Assembly: GCA_965153455.1 (NCBI GenBank)
Contig: OZ234498.1
Coordinates: 19,344,001-19,408,000, forward strand
DNA: 64,000 bases
Direction of reading: 5' to 3'
DNA from: Sphagnum compactum
Taxonomy: Eukaryota; Bryophyta; Sphagnopsida; Sphagnales
Positions 24,781-36,919 of the stretch are shown in pieces. Each line of letters starts with the position of its first letter. The first letter of the stretch is position 1. Made by a program: the position numbers and the translations under genes. The notes under the pieces were generated by a model. That model did no database searches, was not told where the DNA came from, and saw only the letters and a list, made by a program, of their open reading frames with translations.

Positions 24781-26305
24781 CCAATGCTAGTCCTAACCCC
24801 TACTTGACGGAAGAGACGAAGTGCAACACTGGGGCATTCCACATATAAGGGGTATTTAAGTAGGAGTTTTATGACCAGGGAAATAATCAAAAGATAAAAT
24901 GAGTCCTAACTTAGAATCCATGTAGTTTTGATATAGTCATTGGGGCTTATCATTTGGCATCTAAATTTTATGTGTGGAAAAGAAAAGCTTCCCATTGAGG
25001 GGTATTTTATGGCAGGTGTAGCATGTTTGGATTCAATTCTTGGATTAAGTTCATAGTTTCAGTTCAAGAGTGTGAGGTTTTGAAAATGAGCTAAACATTT
25101 GAGGTGGTTTATGTTGGCCATCATTGATTTCATGATACATGCAGAGAATGTTATGTCCATTGTCTTAGTCAACTTGTATTTTCCTCACCTTTTGTTTGAG
25201 CATTCTATAAACACAATAATTTATGGTGTAGTTAACAGATTAAACTACACAGCCCCAAATATTCTACCAAGATCCGACCTGCAGAATTAACATTTTCCCT
25301 ATCTTGCTTGCAACTGGTCGGTTCTCTCAATTTAAGATAATTGTTTATTGGACCTGCCATAGATTATTAACCTGATTAATCTTGTCAGCCCTCCAGCTAG
25401 ATACCATGCAAGTGTTGGGCTCCTACTTGTATGCATTCTCGCACCAGAGTATGCTTCTGGTTTTAGGCCCTGTGGGAGAGCTATTTACATACACGGATCC
25501 CCCATGCCTCCCCTGCTTGATATCCCCCTTCCCCTACCCTGATCCTTCTTGCTTTTGTCAGATAACCTGATCAAGTGGAGTGATCACACAAAAAGTGTGC
25601 CGATCCAATTCAAGTAATGCTCTAGATCATTGAAGACTAATAACATATATGATAAAATATTTTATTGCCCAATGCCCTTATGCACAACCAATGTAGACCT
25701 AGTACTCCCAAGAAACAGACCACAACTAGTGCAAGTCCTGATGTAGAACCTGGTTCCTTCATGTGTACTTTGCGATTTCCTCATTGTTTACTGCAGTGTC
25801 ACGTATCCAGCCCTCATGACAAACACAGGTGAATGAACATCTGAAAGGAATATATACAGTTTCACAATTTAGCCTGGACAATTTTCTGTATCACAACTAC
25901 GAACATGCAGACACTTCCCAAGTTTTGACATGGCTCCACTCAGCAGAGGTTGTTTGAACCTTATCCTGAACTCAGCATCTGATACAGTAATTGGAACCTC
26001 TGGCGTTTACAGTTCAATATGCACTTGGTAAAAAGCATGGCAGTGGAACAAGGTAGACCAATCCTATGCTATATATGGTCGCAAAGGCTGGCGTACAAAA
26101 GATTGGTCAGATATTAGGTTTCTGAAACTATAGTGGTTCTTCGACAAGATTACGATCAGGACCCGGTACCCAGTCAACCTATATGATGTTACTTTATCAA
26201 AGTACCTCCTCTCCTTTTTCAATATTATATGGACTGAAAGTTCATCAGCTCATTGTATGAGCCAGGAGACAATGGATGGAACCGACCACCACGGTGTGAC
26301 AACCC

Positions 26306-26426
26306 TAACTAGTTGTTAGGGGTGTGGGGTGGAGGATGCTAAGTTCACACCCCCTACCAAGTTTGCAGTTTAGCTAGTTGTTAAGGGTGTTGGGCGGAGG
26401 ACATTAAACACTCCCCTACCAAGTTT
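26306..26426 (+). repeat. Tandem duplication, 65-bp unit
   Basis: TA(A/G)CTAGTTGTTA(G/A)GGGTGT and CCCCTACCAAGTTT occur in both units, starting at 26306 and 26371. Confidence 0.75.
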
Positions 26427-27576
26427 CTGGGTGTCAAGGCACAGTCTTTAATAGGACTGCACAGTTCATTGGGGGTGGGTAAAATGTTTTTCATTTTATT
26501 TTTCATGTTCGACCTTGCAGGCAGCTTAGAACCCATGACCACATACCTGAAGAACCAAGAACAAAGTAGGATAACTATATTCTAATTTTAATATAAGTAT
26601 ATTTCATTGAGTATTTTGTGTTGAATTTTTTCATCCAATAATTTACTATTTAATACGTAAGGATATTTAAAAATCTATTTTACCATGCTCACACCCAAAG
26701 AAAAAGTATAGTAAAAGGTTTTTTTATGCATCTTATGGTGGATTTGTTCAAGTTGTGGTAATTAATTACTGCATATGTTTCCATTTCGTTTTTATTGCAT
26801 TATTTACTTTGAGCAAGTTTTCTATCTCATGCTCTTGGAATGTCTTTAGATTCTAGTAGCAATTGCCATTATAAGAATGCATTTAATGTATTGTTAAAGG
26901 TATTGAATCAACATTATTAAAAGCATTTTCAGAGGAGGCCTAGGTGGCTAGGTTTTGCCAACCCATGGCTAACAAGTGGCAGCCTTTCAAATTGGAACCT
27001 AGATTGTTGAAACTAGGTGTTAAAGTTTTTAGTAAAAACTTGGCTAAGCTATTTTTTTGTGTAAATGGTTGTTGCCTATAAGGTCATTATGCCTCTCAAA
27101 TTATGCAGGCTATTACAGAGAATCAAATGTAAAATTATTGGCAACCAAATGCAAAATGCAGTAGCAATGGGGCCACCAAAATACTTGATAACTCAACTAA
27201 TTGCAAGTCATGTCAAATTAAACTAATTACAAGTAATATCTTTTAGGAGTTGAACCTTGATCCAAATGGACCTTGTCCATTGCAGCAAGAGATTGTGTGC
27301 AAAAAAAAAAAGATAATAGATTAGTTTTACACAAAAAAACACACCAACTGCTAACAAGGTCAAAACTCCAATGCATAAAATCACCAAACAAATTCAAAAA
27401 ATACCAAAACTACAAACATTAGCAAATGCATTAAACTACACAAACTAGAAAATGCAAAGATGTGGCAAGAACAAATGCATATGGAAAAACATGGTTTAGG
27501 GTTTAAGGCTTTGTTGTAGGGGTTTGTTTTGCAATTTTTGTGTTTATTATGCATCTAGAATCTTCTGATTCTTTTG

Positions 27577-29700
27577 CTAGTCCCAAGATTTGATAGCTAT
27601 AGTAAATGGGAAAGTCTCCATAGTGTAAAAACTTTGTGCATACATCCACAACATGAGATCCAATTGGGTTGTCAACCGGTTTCTCAATTTGCTCCCCATG
27701 AAAGACAAATTACAAAAACACCTTTCATTTTCCATGTTGCCTGAGACCATAGCCATGGATAACTCCACCAACTTCAGCCACTCTAACAACTTAAAACAAA
27801 TAATTTGATTAATAGTTAGCAATGCCCACATCCTACATCATGGATTGCAATTTAGGGGAGGTTTCATTGCTGCAATAAAATTAGCCAACATTGTCACTTT
27901 AAAGAAGGAAACTTGTGCTTATAACTTCAATTCATCAAACAAAGGAGGGATGTACATTTGGTTGACCCTAATGTTCTTCCCATGATAATTATGAGCCTTT
28001 AAAATGCTCAACTATGCTAAGAAAATTTGTTTAGCTTTTGGTTGAATCCAAAACTAGGGATAAAAATCTCAGTTGTATTCATAATCTTTTGTGAAGGGAA
28101 GCGTCACTACAAATTTTCAATTAAACCCCAAGTAACATCAGTGCATTGTGTTTTCACATCCTGCACTACCAAAAGCCAATCAACTCTGGAAACCCAGCTC
28201 AAAACACCTATGATTGTGCACCTTTTATACTACATATAAGTACATCCATAGAACTGGAAGGTTGCATATTCAAGCCCAATGTTTTGGTCAAAAAGCTAAG
28301 CATGATGAAAAACATCATTTGAATGTTCCATCGTGTCCAAAAACTACCCAAACTCCTTTTGCCCATACACGGTATGTTGATCACAATACATTTGATATAA
28401 TTGCACCTCACAATAGCAACAAAATTGCATATAAAAATGTTTTGATTTTGTGCAAACTTGGACAAGCCTTGGACAAGTTCCAACATCGGAATAATACATG
28501 TCAGTCCCAAGAACACTTCAACATCACAAAGAAACTCCAAACTTGATTTAGTTATGTCATGGGATGTTTGTTCATTAAACATCTGATTCACAATTGTTTT
28601 GTATTTGGTAAAAATTTGTTTTGCAAGTGAGAGCGTTGAAATCCAATGTGTTTTCACGTTGCAAAGAATCTTCAAGGCCTTTTGCTCGAAAAATTCACCA
28701 AGCTTGCATCTATCTAGATGTCGTTTAGGAGATAGAGAATATTAGGTGTAGATTGATTGTAGCACTGTTTCAATCTTTGACACCAAAGGTAGTTTTGACA
28801 ATGTTTGTAGCGCCAGGTTTGTCTGGTGTGCAACATAATGTACCCCTAACATGTAGAGGGCAAACTTCTCCCTCAATTGTGTTGTAACACCATTTTTTGC
28901 ACCTTGGAAAACTGAAATTCCATTTGCACCAAAACTTATGAGTTTTGAAGCAAGGTTATATTTTGATAATCCCCCATATTGAAGCACATTGTCCACTATA
29001 ACCTTTGTGAGGTTATTTATTATACCACCATTGACCAACTGCTCTAAGGTTAGTAAAACATGGTTGCATTTCCAGCCATCAATAAGGTACACATGAATAT
29101 CCAACTAAGATTGGCAGTCCATAGTGATAACCTCATTAACAGAGATAGAAATGAACCTTGCTTTTCGAACAACCAATCGTGTGTTTGTGAACACAATCGT
29201 GTGCATGCACTCAACCATGATCCAAGCACTTGAATCACTCCAATGGTGTCGAAGGCTATTTGGCACTTTGACAAAAGCAACAATTGCTGCAAATTATCAT
29301 AATCCGTAAGTGGGCGTCCTTGTTGTAGAAGGTGGAAAATTGTCACAAACTGCAAAAAATTCTGTTTCTTTTCAGTGTGGAAACCAACATTAACCTGGTC
29401 AATTACAAAACCTCTTACATGCATTATAGCAAACTATCGTTTGTTTTTAACATGTTGGATATTCAAACTCATGAAATATTTTCACACCTTCACACCGGGC
29501 TTTGCAATAGTAGCCTTTCGTCATCCAACATGTTTTTGTAAACCATCAAACTTTGGGACAAGCAACTTGTCTTTTTTCTCAACAGAATTACAAACCTTAC
29601 ACTTCACCATGGATAGTTTACCATTAGGACCCATCACTGCCTCTGCCCAAGGCAATTTTGTGGTCCAAAAATATCTTGAAACATTCTGTTAAGTTCCCAT
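27577..29700 (-). pseudogene. hAT-family transposase pseudogene
   Basis: Read from about 29700 down, the minus strand has a zinc-finger start with CKVCNSVEKKDK and QKHVG (a BED-like CxxC...H), then LQFVTIFHLLQQGRPLTDY (about 29345). From 29104 follow MDIHVYLIDGWKCN, a DNVLQYGGL block, SFGANGISVFQG and LGVHYVAHQTNLALQTL. From 28675 follows KILCNVKTHWISTLS. Near 27720 is NERCFCNLSFMGSKLRNRL, matching the hAT C-terminal dimerisation (hATC) region, and the frame ends at 27577. The order and orientation are those of DUF4371/hAT-type proteins of plants. The catalytic role in the family is cut-and-paste transposition. Stops (for example where CGA became TGA after QKHVG) and frame changes around 28700 and 28200 show it is dead. 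Element ends were not found. Confidence 0.8.
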
Positions 29701-29949
29701 TTAGGCTTCCTAACTTTTTTGGTCTTTGGAACAATATGGTCAAAATCAAATGAACACCAATATGGTGTACAATAGTGCTTGAAGAAGAAGCACCAATTGT
29801 AAACAAGGATTTGCTACTACCATCTTGTAGTTCCAAAGAGGGGAACAACAAAATACTTGTTTTTGCCACAATAACTTGGAGCTAGAAGAAGGATCGACAA
29901 GAACTTGAAAAAAAATGTTTGAACTTAAAATTTGTAGGAGGTTTTAGTG

Positions 29950-31310
29950 GAACCATCAGAGATGGCATGCAAGAAAACTAAATGACAATTCCACAAGGTC
30001 TAAACAAAACAACAAACCATATAGAAATCAACAAGTAAAAAATCTAAAAACTAAAACAATTCAAGCTCAAAGGTTTAAGGAACTGAAAACTTAAAACAAA
30101 CCTCAGATTTCGGAAGTTCAAGAAAAGGTCGATGAACACTGAAAACCTTTTCAATTTGCACCAAGGCTAAATTTTTGAGCTCAGTACCTGAGTATGCAAG
30201 TCATCCATGGTGAAGGTGGAAAATTTAGAACATTTTTGTTGACACATTCGAATAGCACAAAATCACAAACAATGCTCATTAGTTTGAAGTCCTTGCAACA
30301 CACCAAACTTGAAGGTTGATTCTCACAAGTCTATAATGTCTAGACTCCAAACTCTAAACACAACCTACTTAAGTAGCAAGCTTAATGCAAGGTCTCGATT
30401 TCAACAACAAAAACGAATTCAATTTGCAAGGAAGATTTCTACTCACCTTAAACCTCCAAAGTTTGTGGTCCTTGTCTAGCAATTGTTGTGCTTCAATGGC
30501 AGCTACAAAGTCTAGACCATTGATGTTTAGGAGTTGCTAGTAAGAAAACTATGACCTAAACAAGTTGAGGCAACATTTTGTTACAAGTAGTCAAAATTGG
30601 AGGCAACATTGTGGTAGAGTTGATCGAAAAGGGAGCAGCAACATTGCAACTCCGTTTTGCAAAACCTCGCGAACATAGAAGTGCTTGTAGCAACACAATG
30701 ACGACTTGTGACATGCCTCTTTGGAAAGGTGGCATCATGTGGTCCTCTTGCATTGTACAAACTAGCAACCATCTTTGTCTTTGATAGAAAGGGTGACCTC
30801 CTTTTTCTAAGGGGATGTTGGATGGTGATGATTTGGACAAAAATAATGGCCATGATTTAGGGCAGGGAGGTAGAAAGGTTTTTCCAGGTTGAAAATATGC
30901 GAAAATTTCGCCACTAAAAAAACACTACATTGAATTGCTTCAATATATTTCCATTAATTTTTCCTTTAAGATCTTTTTATGTTATGCTTTCATCTTTGCA
31001 ATCCCAAGTGCAATAATAATTGTCTACCTCAGCTAGTTATAATGTGTGAAACCTTGTATACATTACATATATTTAAATTCACCTATTTTATACCCTACAT
31101 TTACCCACAAATGTCAATAGGGTAAGTACAGGGTAAATGATTTATCCTTAATTTTACCCTCCAGATTTTACCTTCATCTGGATTGATTACTTTGCAAAGC
31201 CTGTATAGCCTTTACGGACCCAGATTGATACAAGTTTTGTATGTGGCCTTCCCTGGTTGATATAAGTTTTGTATTTACCCTTACCCAACTGATATGTGAA
31301 GTTAGATATA
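29950..31310. other. No gene recognised
   Basis: Open stretches at 30556-30853 exist on both strands simultaneously and show no domain. This may include the 5' flank of the hAT element. Confidence 0.35.
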
Positions 31311-31312
31311 CT

Positions 31313-31472
31313 GCCTTGGGTGAACCAGCACTCATGTCTGTACTATGGTAAAAAAACAAAAAATTACTTAAATTATTTTTAAAATATGACAAAAATCCCA
31401 TGCCAGGCTCCACTAAGAGGCCTCATTCAAAAAGGTAACGGTACCAACGTGGGTTCTGTGGTTCACCCTGGC
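31313..31472 (-). repeat. MITE-like repeat, copy 2 (GCC-GGGTGAACCA termini)
   Basis: Ends GCCTTGGGTGAACCA (31313-31327) and TGGTTCACCCTGGC (31459-31472). Interior TACTATGGTAAAAA and AGGCCTCATTCAAAAAGGT are the reverse complements of blocks in the copy at 2800-3001, in the mirrored order. It lacks the outer foldback arms seen around copy 1. Confidence 0.6.
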
Positions 31473-31479
31473 CAGATAT

Positions 31480-33235
31480 ACTGGTTATTAGTTATCACAT
31501 CTACAAGGGAAAGTGGAGGGAGGAAGGCGGAAGGCCAGGCCCAGACAGGAGCTGTTCTGCTGAGAACAACCGAAAGACTCTTGAAGGCGCAGGTACCTCC
31601 AGTCTCGGAAGAGAAATGGTTATTGCAGACACACAGCTGGGCTGCTGGAGAAAAGTTTGCATTGTGTCATACCACAGACTTTCTGGATCTTCCGAATTTT
31701 GTTAAGTCCAGTACTGTGGGTACCAGTTATGGCCAGTTATCCTCGGTGTCAGTCTTTGTCTAAGTTGAAGGTTGTGAGAACCACTCTATGCGTGTTTCCA
31801 CAGTGGACAGAACATAAGCTGACAACGCTGATAAACGTTGAAAACATACAGTAGGGCGGTTTAAAAGTGGACGAACTCATGAGTACCACGTTTGACAGGA
31901 GGTCAATGGTCTTCATCACCAGGGAATATCTTGGCTCCCACTGGAGTCTGGCACAGGTGGGATCCTTTCAACAACATGATTACTCAATATTCCTTTGATG
32001 AGAATAATCTGTCACCTTTAGCAATGAAACCAAGAGAGAAGAGCCGAAAAGGAAAGTGGGGCGGGCGGGTTATGGAATGAGGAGGTAAGCTATATGGATA
32101 TTGGATGAGAGCATGAACCAAGCAACTTGACAAGCAGAAGAGGAAGGGGAACAGTGCTTCCAGCATTATGACCAGCAGAACTGTCGTTACTGATCCGCCT
32201 GCATTGTCACTAAAATAATAGAGTATGTGTCAAGTTGTTTCAGATATCCCCTACTTCCAACACAATTATTTTGAGACAAACGAGCATGTTGCATCAAAGT
32301 TAGTTGTAAGAGGTAGAATCTGCACCTAATATCAGTTATGGCTTAGGGTAGAAAAGATAAGGTAGATGTTAAATGCTGTCTAACGAGCTCTGTACAAAAC
32401 ATTTTTGCGCTCTGTGATCTTTTTTGTTCTTTTTTCCTGCAATTTTTTTTTTTTTTTTCCCCTACATGCCCCTAATGAGTTCTATCTGGCCCATTTTCCT
32501 GATTCTGTGGATCTTTTTGTTTTGAAACAAATATTTTTGTTTTGGTCTTACATATTTGATCCCACATTGATTTCTAACGCAACATCTCTCAATAAAGAGC
32601 ATGAGTACCAACCACTAGCATAAATTTAGGTGTTGAGAAGGGGTAGTCTTATATTTTAAATTATCCTATTAAGAAACCAATCAATCCCTATGACAGAACC
32701 CTGCATGGGTGAACTCTATTGATCACTTTTTGCATCAGGTAGATGCAAAAAGTGGGTGTTTAATAATGTCTTCTGAAAGGTAGGCCTATAAGGTCCCTTA
32801 TTTTTTGAATAAGGATTTATTTTGGACTTATATATAGGTTAGTTAATTATTTTCAGTTAAGCACAAATAAATTCAATTAGCTTAAATTCACATGTGACCA
32901 AATAGTGGATTCTAGTGAAGTAGATATAAAGGTTCATCTATAAAGAGGCCAGAATTTTACACAACTACTAGGTGGTGGAATCGTATAGGCTTAATGAATG
33001 ATAAACATCTATTAGGCATAGATGAAAGAAGTGGATGATTTGTTCACTCTCCCTTCAAGTATTTAGTGGTTTGTGACCTGTGACTTAGAACATCAGGCTA
33101 TTCTCATATCTTCATGTTAATATTCTCTTAAAGACTTGTAGGGGAACTTTTTGGTGTAAGGAACTCATGATGCAATGAACCTATGAATTGTTTTGATTAT
33201 GAAATAGTTCACAAGGGAAAATTCATATAAAGTTG
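31480..33235. other. No gene recognised; T-rich tract
   Basis: The stretch 31480-32200 is less AT-rich with open stretches up to 125 codons (31386-31760) but no domain. A T-rich run occurs at about 32420-32460. Confidence 0.35.
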
Positions 33236-33250
33236 GTGAATGATTCTCAT

Positions 33251-33474
33251 AAGGTAAGGTCTTTAAGTGCCATGCTTGGTGCGATTCCCTTTGCATGTAG
33301 TCCACAAAGTGACCAAGCTTTAAACAAGGTAAGGTCTTTAAGTGCCATGTGTGGTGCGATTCCCTTTGTGTGTAGTCCACAAAATGACCAAGCTTTAAAC
33401 AAGGTAAGGCCTTTAAGTGCCATGTGTGGTGTGATCCCTTTGCGTGTAGTCCACAAAATGACCAAGCTTTAAAC
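33251..33474 (+). repeat. Three tandem 75-bp repeats
   Basis: Units start AAGGTAAGG at 33251, 33326 and 33401. Each has CTTTAAGTGCCATG, GTAGTCCACAAA(A/G)TGACC and AAGCTTTAAAC. The third is one base shorter. Because 75 is divisible by three, both strands stay open (minus strand 33626-33165 translates as 25-residue repeats with GHFVDY), but there is no other sign of coding. Confidence 0.85.
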
Positions 33475-33479
33475 AGGTG

Positions 33480-35300
33480 GGTGATCCTAGACCAAGCAAG
33501 GCATGGAAGTTTCATGATATCTTGTGTTGTGTGTGATGTGTGATATTTTAATTCATTCAATTTACCTTTGTGCTGAGAGATAATTGTTTTTAAGATAACC
33601 CTCTCAGGTTGAGACTTGAGACCCATCCTAGGCTACAAACAAACACATTCAAAATCACCAATGCACTTGCAAGCTGTTGGCATGAATGTGTTTTCAACCA
33701 GGGGATATCTTTTGATGGGAAATATAAATCCATCTTTCCAAATTTTCATGAACCAAATACACTGCACACCAGATCACTGCTGCTGCCACTTGTGTCAGAT
33801 CCCCAACCATACCAGATGGAGGCTTTTGCTAGCACTAGGTGTGGTTGGCACACTGACCTTAACAAAAGATATGATTTCAAAAGACCGAGTTATGTGGATG
33901 GCTTCATGAGCCATTGGGTGAACAAGATTTGTGTCCACTTAAGGTATGGAGAGCACATTTCAGCTCTATGTTTACTGTCTGCTGGTGTTAAATTAGGGCC
34001 ACCATATTGTAGGGAACTTTTGAAATGCATGAACTACCAATCAGGCTACTTACATATTTCATCCTGGACAAATAATGCATTCATTTATATTTTGTAGAAC
34101 TATGCCCTGGTGTCTGAGAACATTAGTAATATAAGTCAAGGGGGGCATAAACATCATAGAATATTTTTAAACGGCCACAGGAAAGGTCCACAAAATGAAT
34201 CACAGATGCAACAAATTCTTGGCAACTGAAAGTTTCAAATCTGTGTTCTTGCGTATTCAATGTTGACAGGGAGAAAAGTACTTTGTCTCCCAACTCCCAA
34301 GATTTGGTCCCATGTCCTTCTCTTAATACTTGAAAGGGCTTCCAGGCTTCCAGACACCATACAGTCATCCTGTCTACCTCTTGATGCCGAATCGTCCATC
34401 AATGTTTCATAACAGCTAAATTAACTTGGAAAACCATGGGGATCAATGTCCTAATCTGATAGCACTTATTGCACAGACGCAGAAGAAACAGTTTAAGTCA
34501 AAGCAGTACTGCAACAAGTTGAGCATAACGGCCTGGTCATTGTGAAGAAGAAACACATACACATATAAACTCCTGACTTTAGTCTGCCTGGAGAGTCACT
34601 GTTTCCATTTCAAAGGTGGACACTTTCTGATGGCTTGCAGATGTTAAATATCCCTCTCATGAGTTGGGACAGGTGTAAATTACTAAGGGCTTTCTGTCTT
34701 CAATTCCTGTGCCCTCTGTGCATAGTTAGAATCAGAACAGGCTGGCTGTGATGGGAAACATGACTTGGAAGTGGACAAGCTGCTGGTAGCCATGATTCCT
34801 AGCCCTGTGATGTCGGGTCACTTGTGTATATTAAACTAATTCATCTAGTAGTGACCCTTATCATATGAATTCACTAATGCAAAAAGTGTATATGATAAGG
34901 ATATACCCGGACCCTAAACGGATGAAATTTTGAGTGTTAATATACCTTTACTTGAGGGGTGAATAAATTGAAAAAGAAAAATACCCTTCCTCAGGGATAT
35001 ATCAAAAACAGTACACCCACACAACACTGCATACACCTGGGATGTGCACATGGTCGGAATGTCTATCCTATTTGAACAAAGTTACACACATCTACACATC
35101 TGGATCTGACATACTTTGATTGCTCACAGACCACTTTCCATATTTTGTGTCCAGGTGGGGAACTGACAAATATTTAGAGGTGCATACAATAACTAGAGTT
35201 CAGTGACTCCAAGGACTGTATCCATTGTGAGAGCTCTGCACTCAGTCAAAGAGGGGCAATTTGTTTCATTCCATCTCAAGCTTGCTTTACAGCCTGGTAG
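33480..35300. other. No gene recognised
   Basis: The plus-strand open stretch 33609-34094 (162 codons) has no domain I recognise, and other frames are open too. Copy B of a dispersed repeat lies at 34908-35012. Confidence 0.35.
34908..35012 (+). repeat. Dispersed repeat, copy B
   Basis: Counterpart of 24655-24780; the shared words are described there. Confidence 0.6.
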
Positions 35301-35502
35301 TGACCAGTGTTGGCCGGTTCTCAATTTGCAAGAAAACCTGATCTAGTCCCGTTCTGGACCTGTTTCTTCACATTTCGAGACCCCCAGTTCTGGGTTTTTT
35401 TTAAGAAAAATTCTTTGGTGGGTTTGGCATCCATTTCTATCTATCTACGTATAGTTCAAAACTGATTTTTTTTGGCTACTAACATTACATACCACCAATA
35501 AA

Positions 35503-36360
35503 ATGCGATCACATATATCAACTAGGTTTTTTCCTTTGTGTTGTGCATCAAAGTTGGATCACTTTCATCTTTTAGCTTTTGGGGTGACTTGTTGCATTTG
35601 TGGTCAGCCCTTTGATCTTGCACGAACCCACCTTTTTCGTTGTTCCCATGGTGGGGAACATATTGTATGTAATAATGCAATTTGAAATGGTTTTGTCTTT
35701 ATTCTGAGAGACACAAAGTTTCATGTTTTGCATGAGCAAATTTATGTCCTTCCACCATCTTCCCTTTAGTCTTCTTGTTGACAGGTTGACATTAGACTAA
35801 TGGCCTTTCACTACTACAAAATGTGTGTGTAGTTCACTAGACTAGTGAATGCACTATTTTTTCACTAGTCCCCGTTCACTACAACTAGTGAATTCACTCA
35901 AAATCCAATGAAATCACTTAGCGTACATGGACACTTTTGTTGTAGTGTTTGCACCTTGGCTAACATGGTCATCACCAATCCCACTTGAATAGATTTGATT
36001 TGTCAAATTGCTTTATTTTGTGGGATGGCGGTGATGATGGTGGCTCAAGCAAAGGATGGACTTTACCACAACCAACATTCAATATACACATTTTTTCTCC
36101 TTGCCATAAAAGTTTTGGGTGCTTGCATTAAAAACTGGACGACTTTCATCACTGATGTGTTGCATGGCATGGTTAGCAAAGGGCATTGATGACCCTCCTT
36201 TGGTGGTTTTACATGTCTTTTATAGGCAGAGAATGTCAGTATGTAGCTTTGTAGAGAGCACATGTTGCTTCTATTTTGAAGCGTGCCATTGTTGTAGGTG
36301 AACATTCTTTTAAGCTTACTGTGCTTTTAGGTTTCCCTTCCCTTTCCTTTTTTGATATGC
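35503..36360 (+). pseudogene. LINE reverse transcriptase 3' (C-terminal) fragment
   Basis: Starts with CCICGQPFD...THLFRCSHGGEH (35595-35660), a CxxC...H...C zinc-knuckle-like region seen downstream of the RT domain in many non-LTR elements. It continues with FHVLHEQIYVLPP and VDIRL, then after the insertion with TLANMVITNPT, LICQIALFCGMA, AQAKDGLYHNQ (to 36188) and, in other frames, LAKGIDDPPLVVLHVFYRQRMSV (about 36170-36240). It appears to be the same family as the RT pseudogene at 1-1240, judged by style and remembered linkage rather than overlap. It contains frameshifts, a TGA at about 35982, and the MITE at 35809-35947. Confidence 0.65.
35809..35947 (+). mobile_element. CACTA-type MITE copy 2, complete, TTT target duplication
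   Basis: A 139-bp element beginning CACTACTACAAAA and ending TTTTGTTGTAGTG, flanked by TTT on both sides (35806-35808 and 35948-35950). A CACTA start and a 3-bp duplication fit the CACTA (En/Spm) superfamily. The interior has inverted CTAGTGAATTCACT blocks able to fold. Removing one TTT and the element reads NGLCTLANMV in the LINE frame, so the target was the LINE fragment. It has no coding capacity; a transposase must come from elsewhere. Confidence 0.85.
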
Positions 36361-36919
36361 TTCTTGCGACTAATGAGTGCTCTAGAACATAATTTGTTCC
36401 TTTGCCCCTTTGTAACCCATTTGGGTTTTGTGCTTTTGGCTTAGACTTGGGTTCTTTCTTTGTTCTTCCTTTCCCCCTTTGTTGGGTGTTTTGTTTAATA
36501 AGCTTGCCACGTTTCATCACTACATACCTAAACCATATATATAGTTAAAAGATGAATATTGGAAACATGTTCCAAAAATAAAAACTACATGCACAATGCC
36601 CACCCCACTCACCCCCAAATTGTTACATTAACATTTTGTTGATGTTATCATTCAAAATCTTGATTTTTTTTCAACATGTTTAACCCTTCACACAAAAACA
36701 AAAAATAATTTAAAAAAATTGAAACTTGGATAAATTGGGTTTTGAGGCTAAATCTAGGCTTTAGTTCTAGTTGGAAGGTGGTTGTTGGTTTCAATTATAG
36801 TTTTTAGTTTTGATTTTGGTTTTAAAATAAAATTTTCAAAGTTTTGAATTAATAGTCTGGATTCTTGATATTTGAATTAGAACGTGGAACTGGCCAAAAA
36901 TTAGAACCAATCAACACTA

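Larger units (their letters stand above)
23050..27570. other. Long stretch without a recognised gene
   Basis: AT-rich to 25.0 kb, then more balanced to 26.5 kb. Open stretches (23845-24117, 25099-25567) lack recognisable domains. A diverged repeat at about 24655-24780 (GAAAATTTTGAATTTCTTAATATAC, then AGGATATATAAAAAACA) matches about 34908-35012. A 65-bp tandem duplication is annotated separately. Confidence 0.4.
35305..36919. mobile_element. Candidate composite element with YAGTGTTG ends
   Basis: The left end CAGTGTTGGCCGGTTCT (35305) and right end, read on the minus strand from 36919, TAGTGTTGATTGGTTCT, are similar inverted termini. Both have GGCC/GTTC-rich subtermini. Between them lie a LINE 3' fragment and a CACTA-type MITE. 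I see no 8-bp target duplication, so this may be two unrelated termini rather than one element. Confidence 0.35.

Noticed and set aside
31386-31763. 125-codon plus-strand open frame
   Set aside because: Overlaps the MITE copy at 31313-31472 at its start and shows no recognisable domain.
33609-34097. 162-codon plus-strand open frame
   Set aside because: No domain or splice context recognised, and another frame is open over the same bases. Listed as unassigned rather than as a gene.
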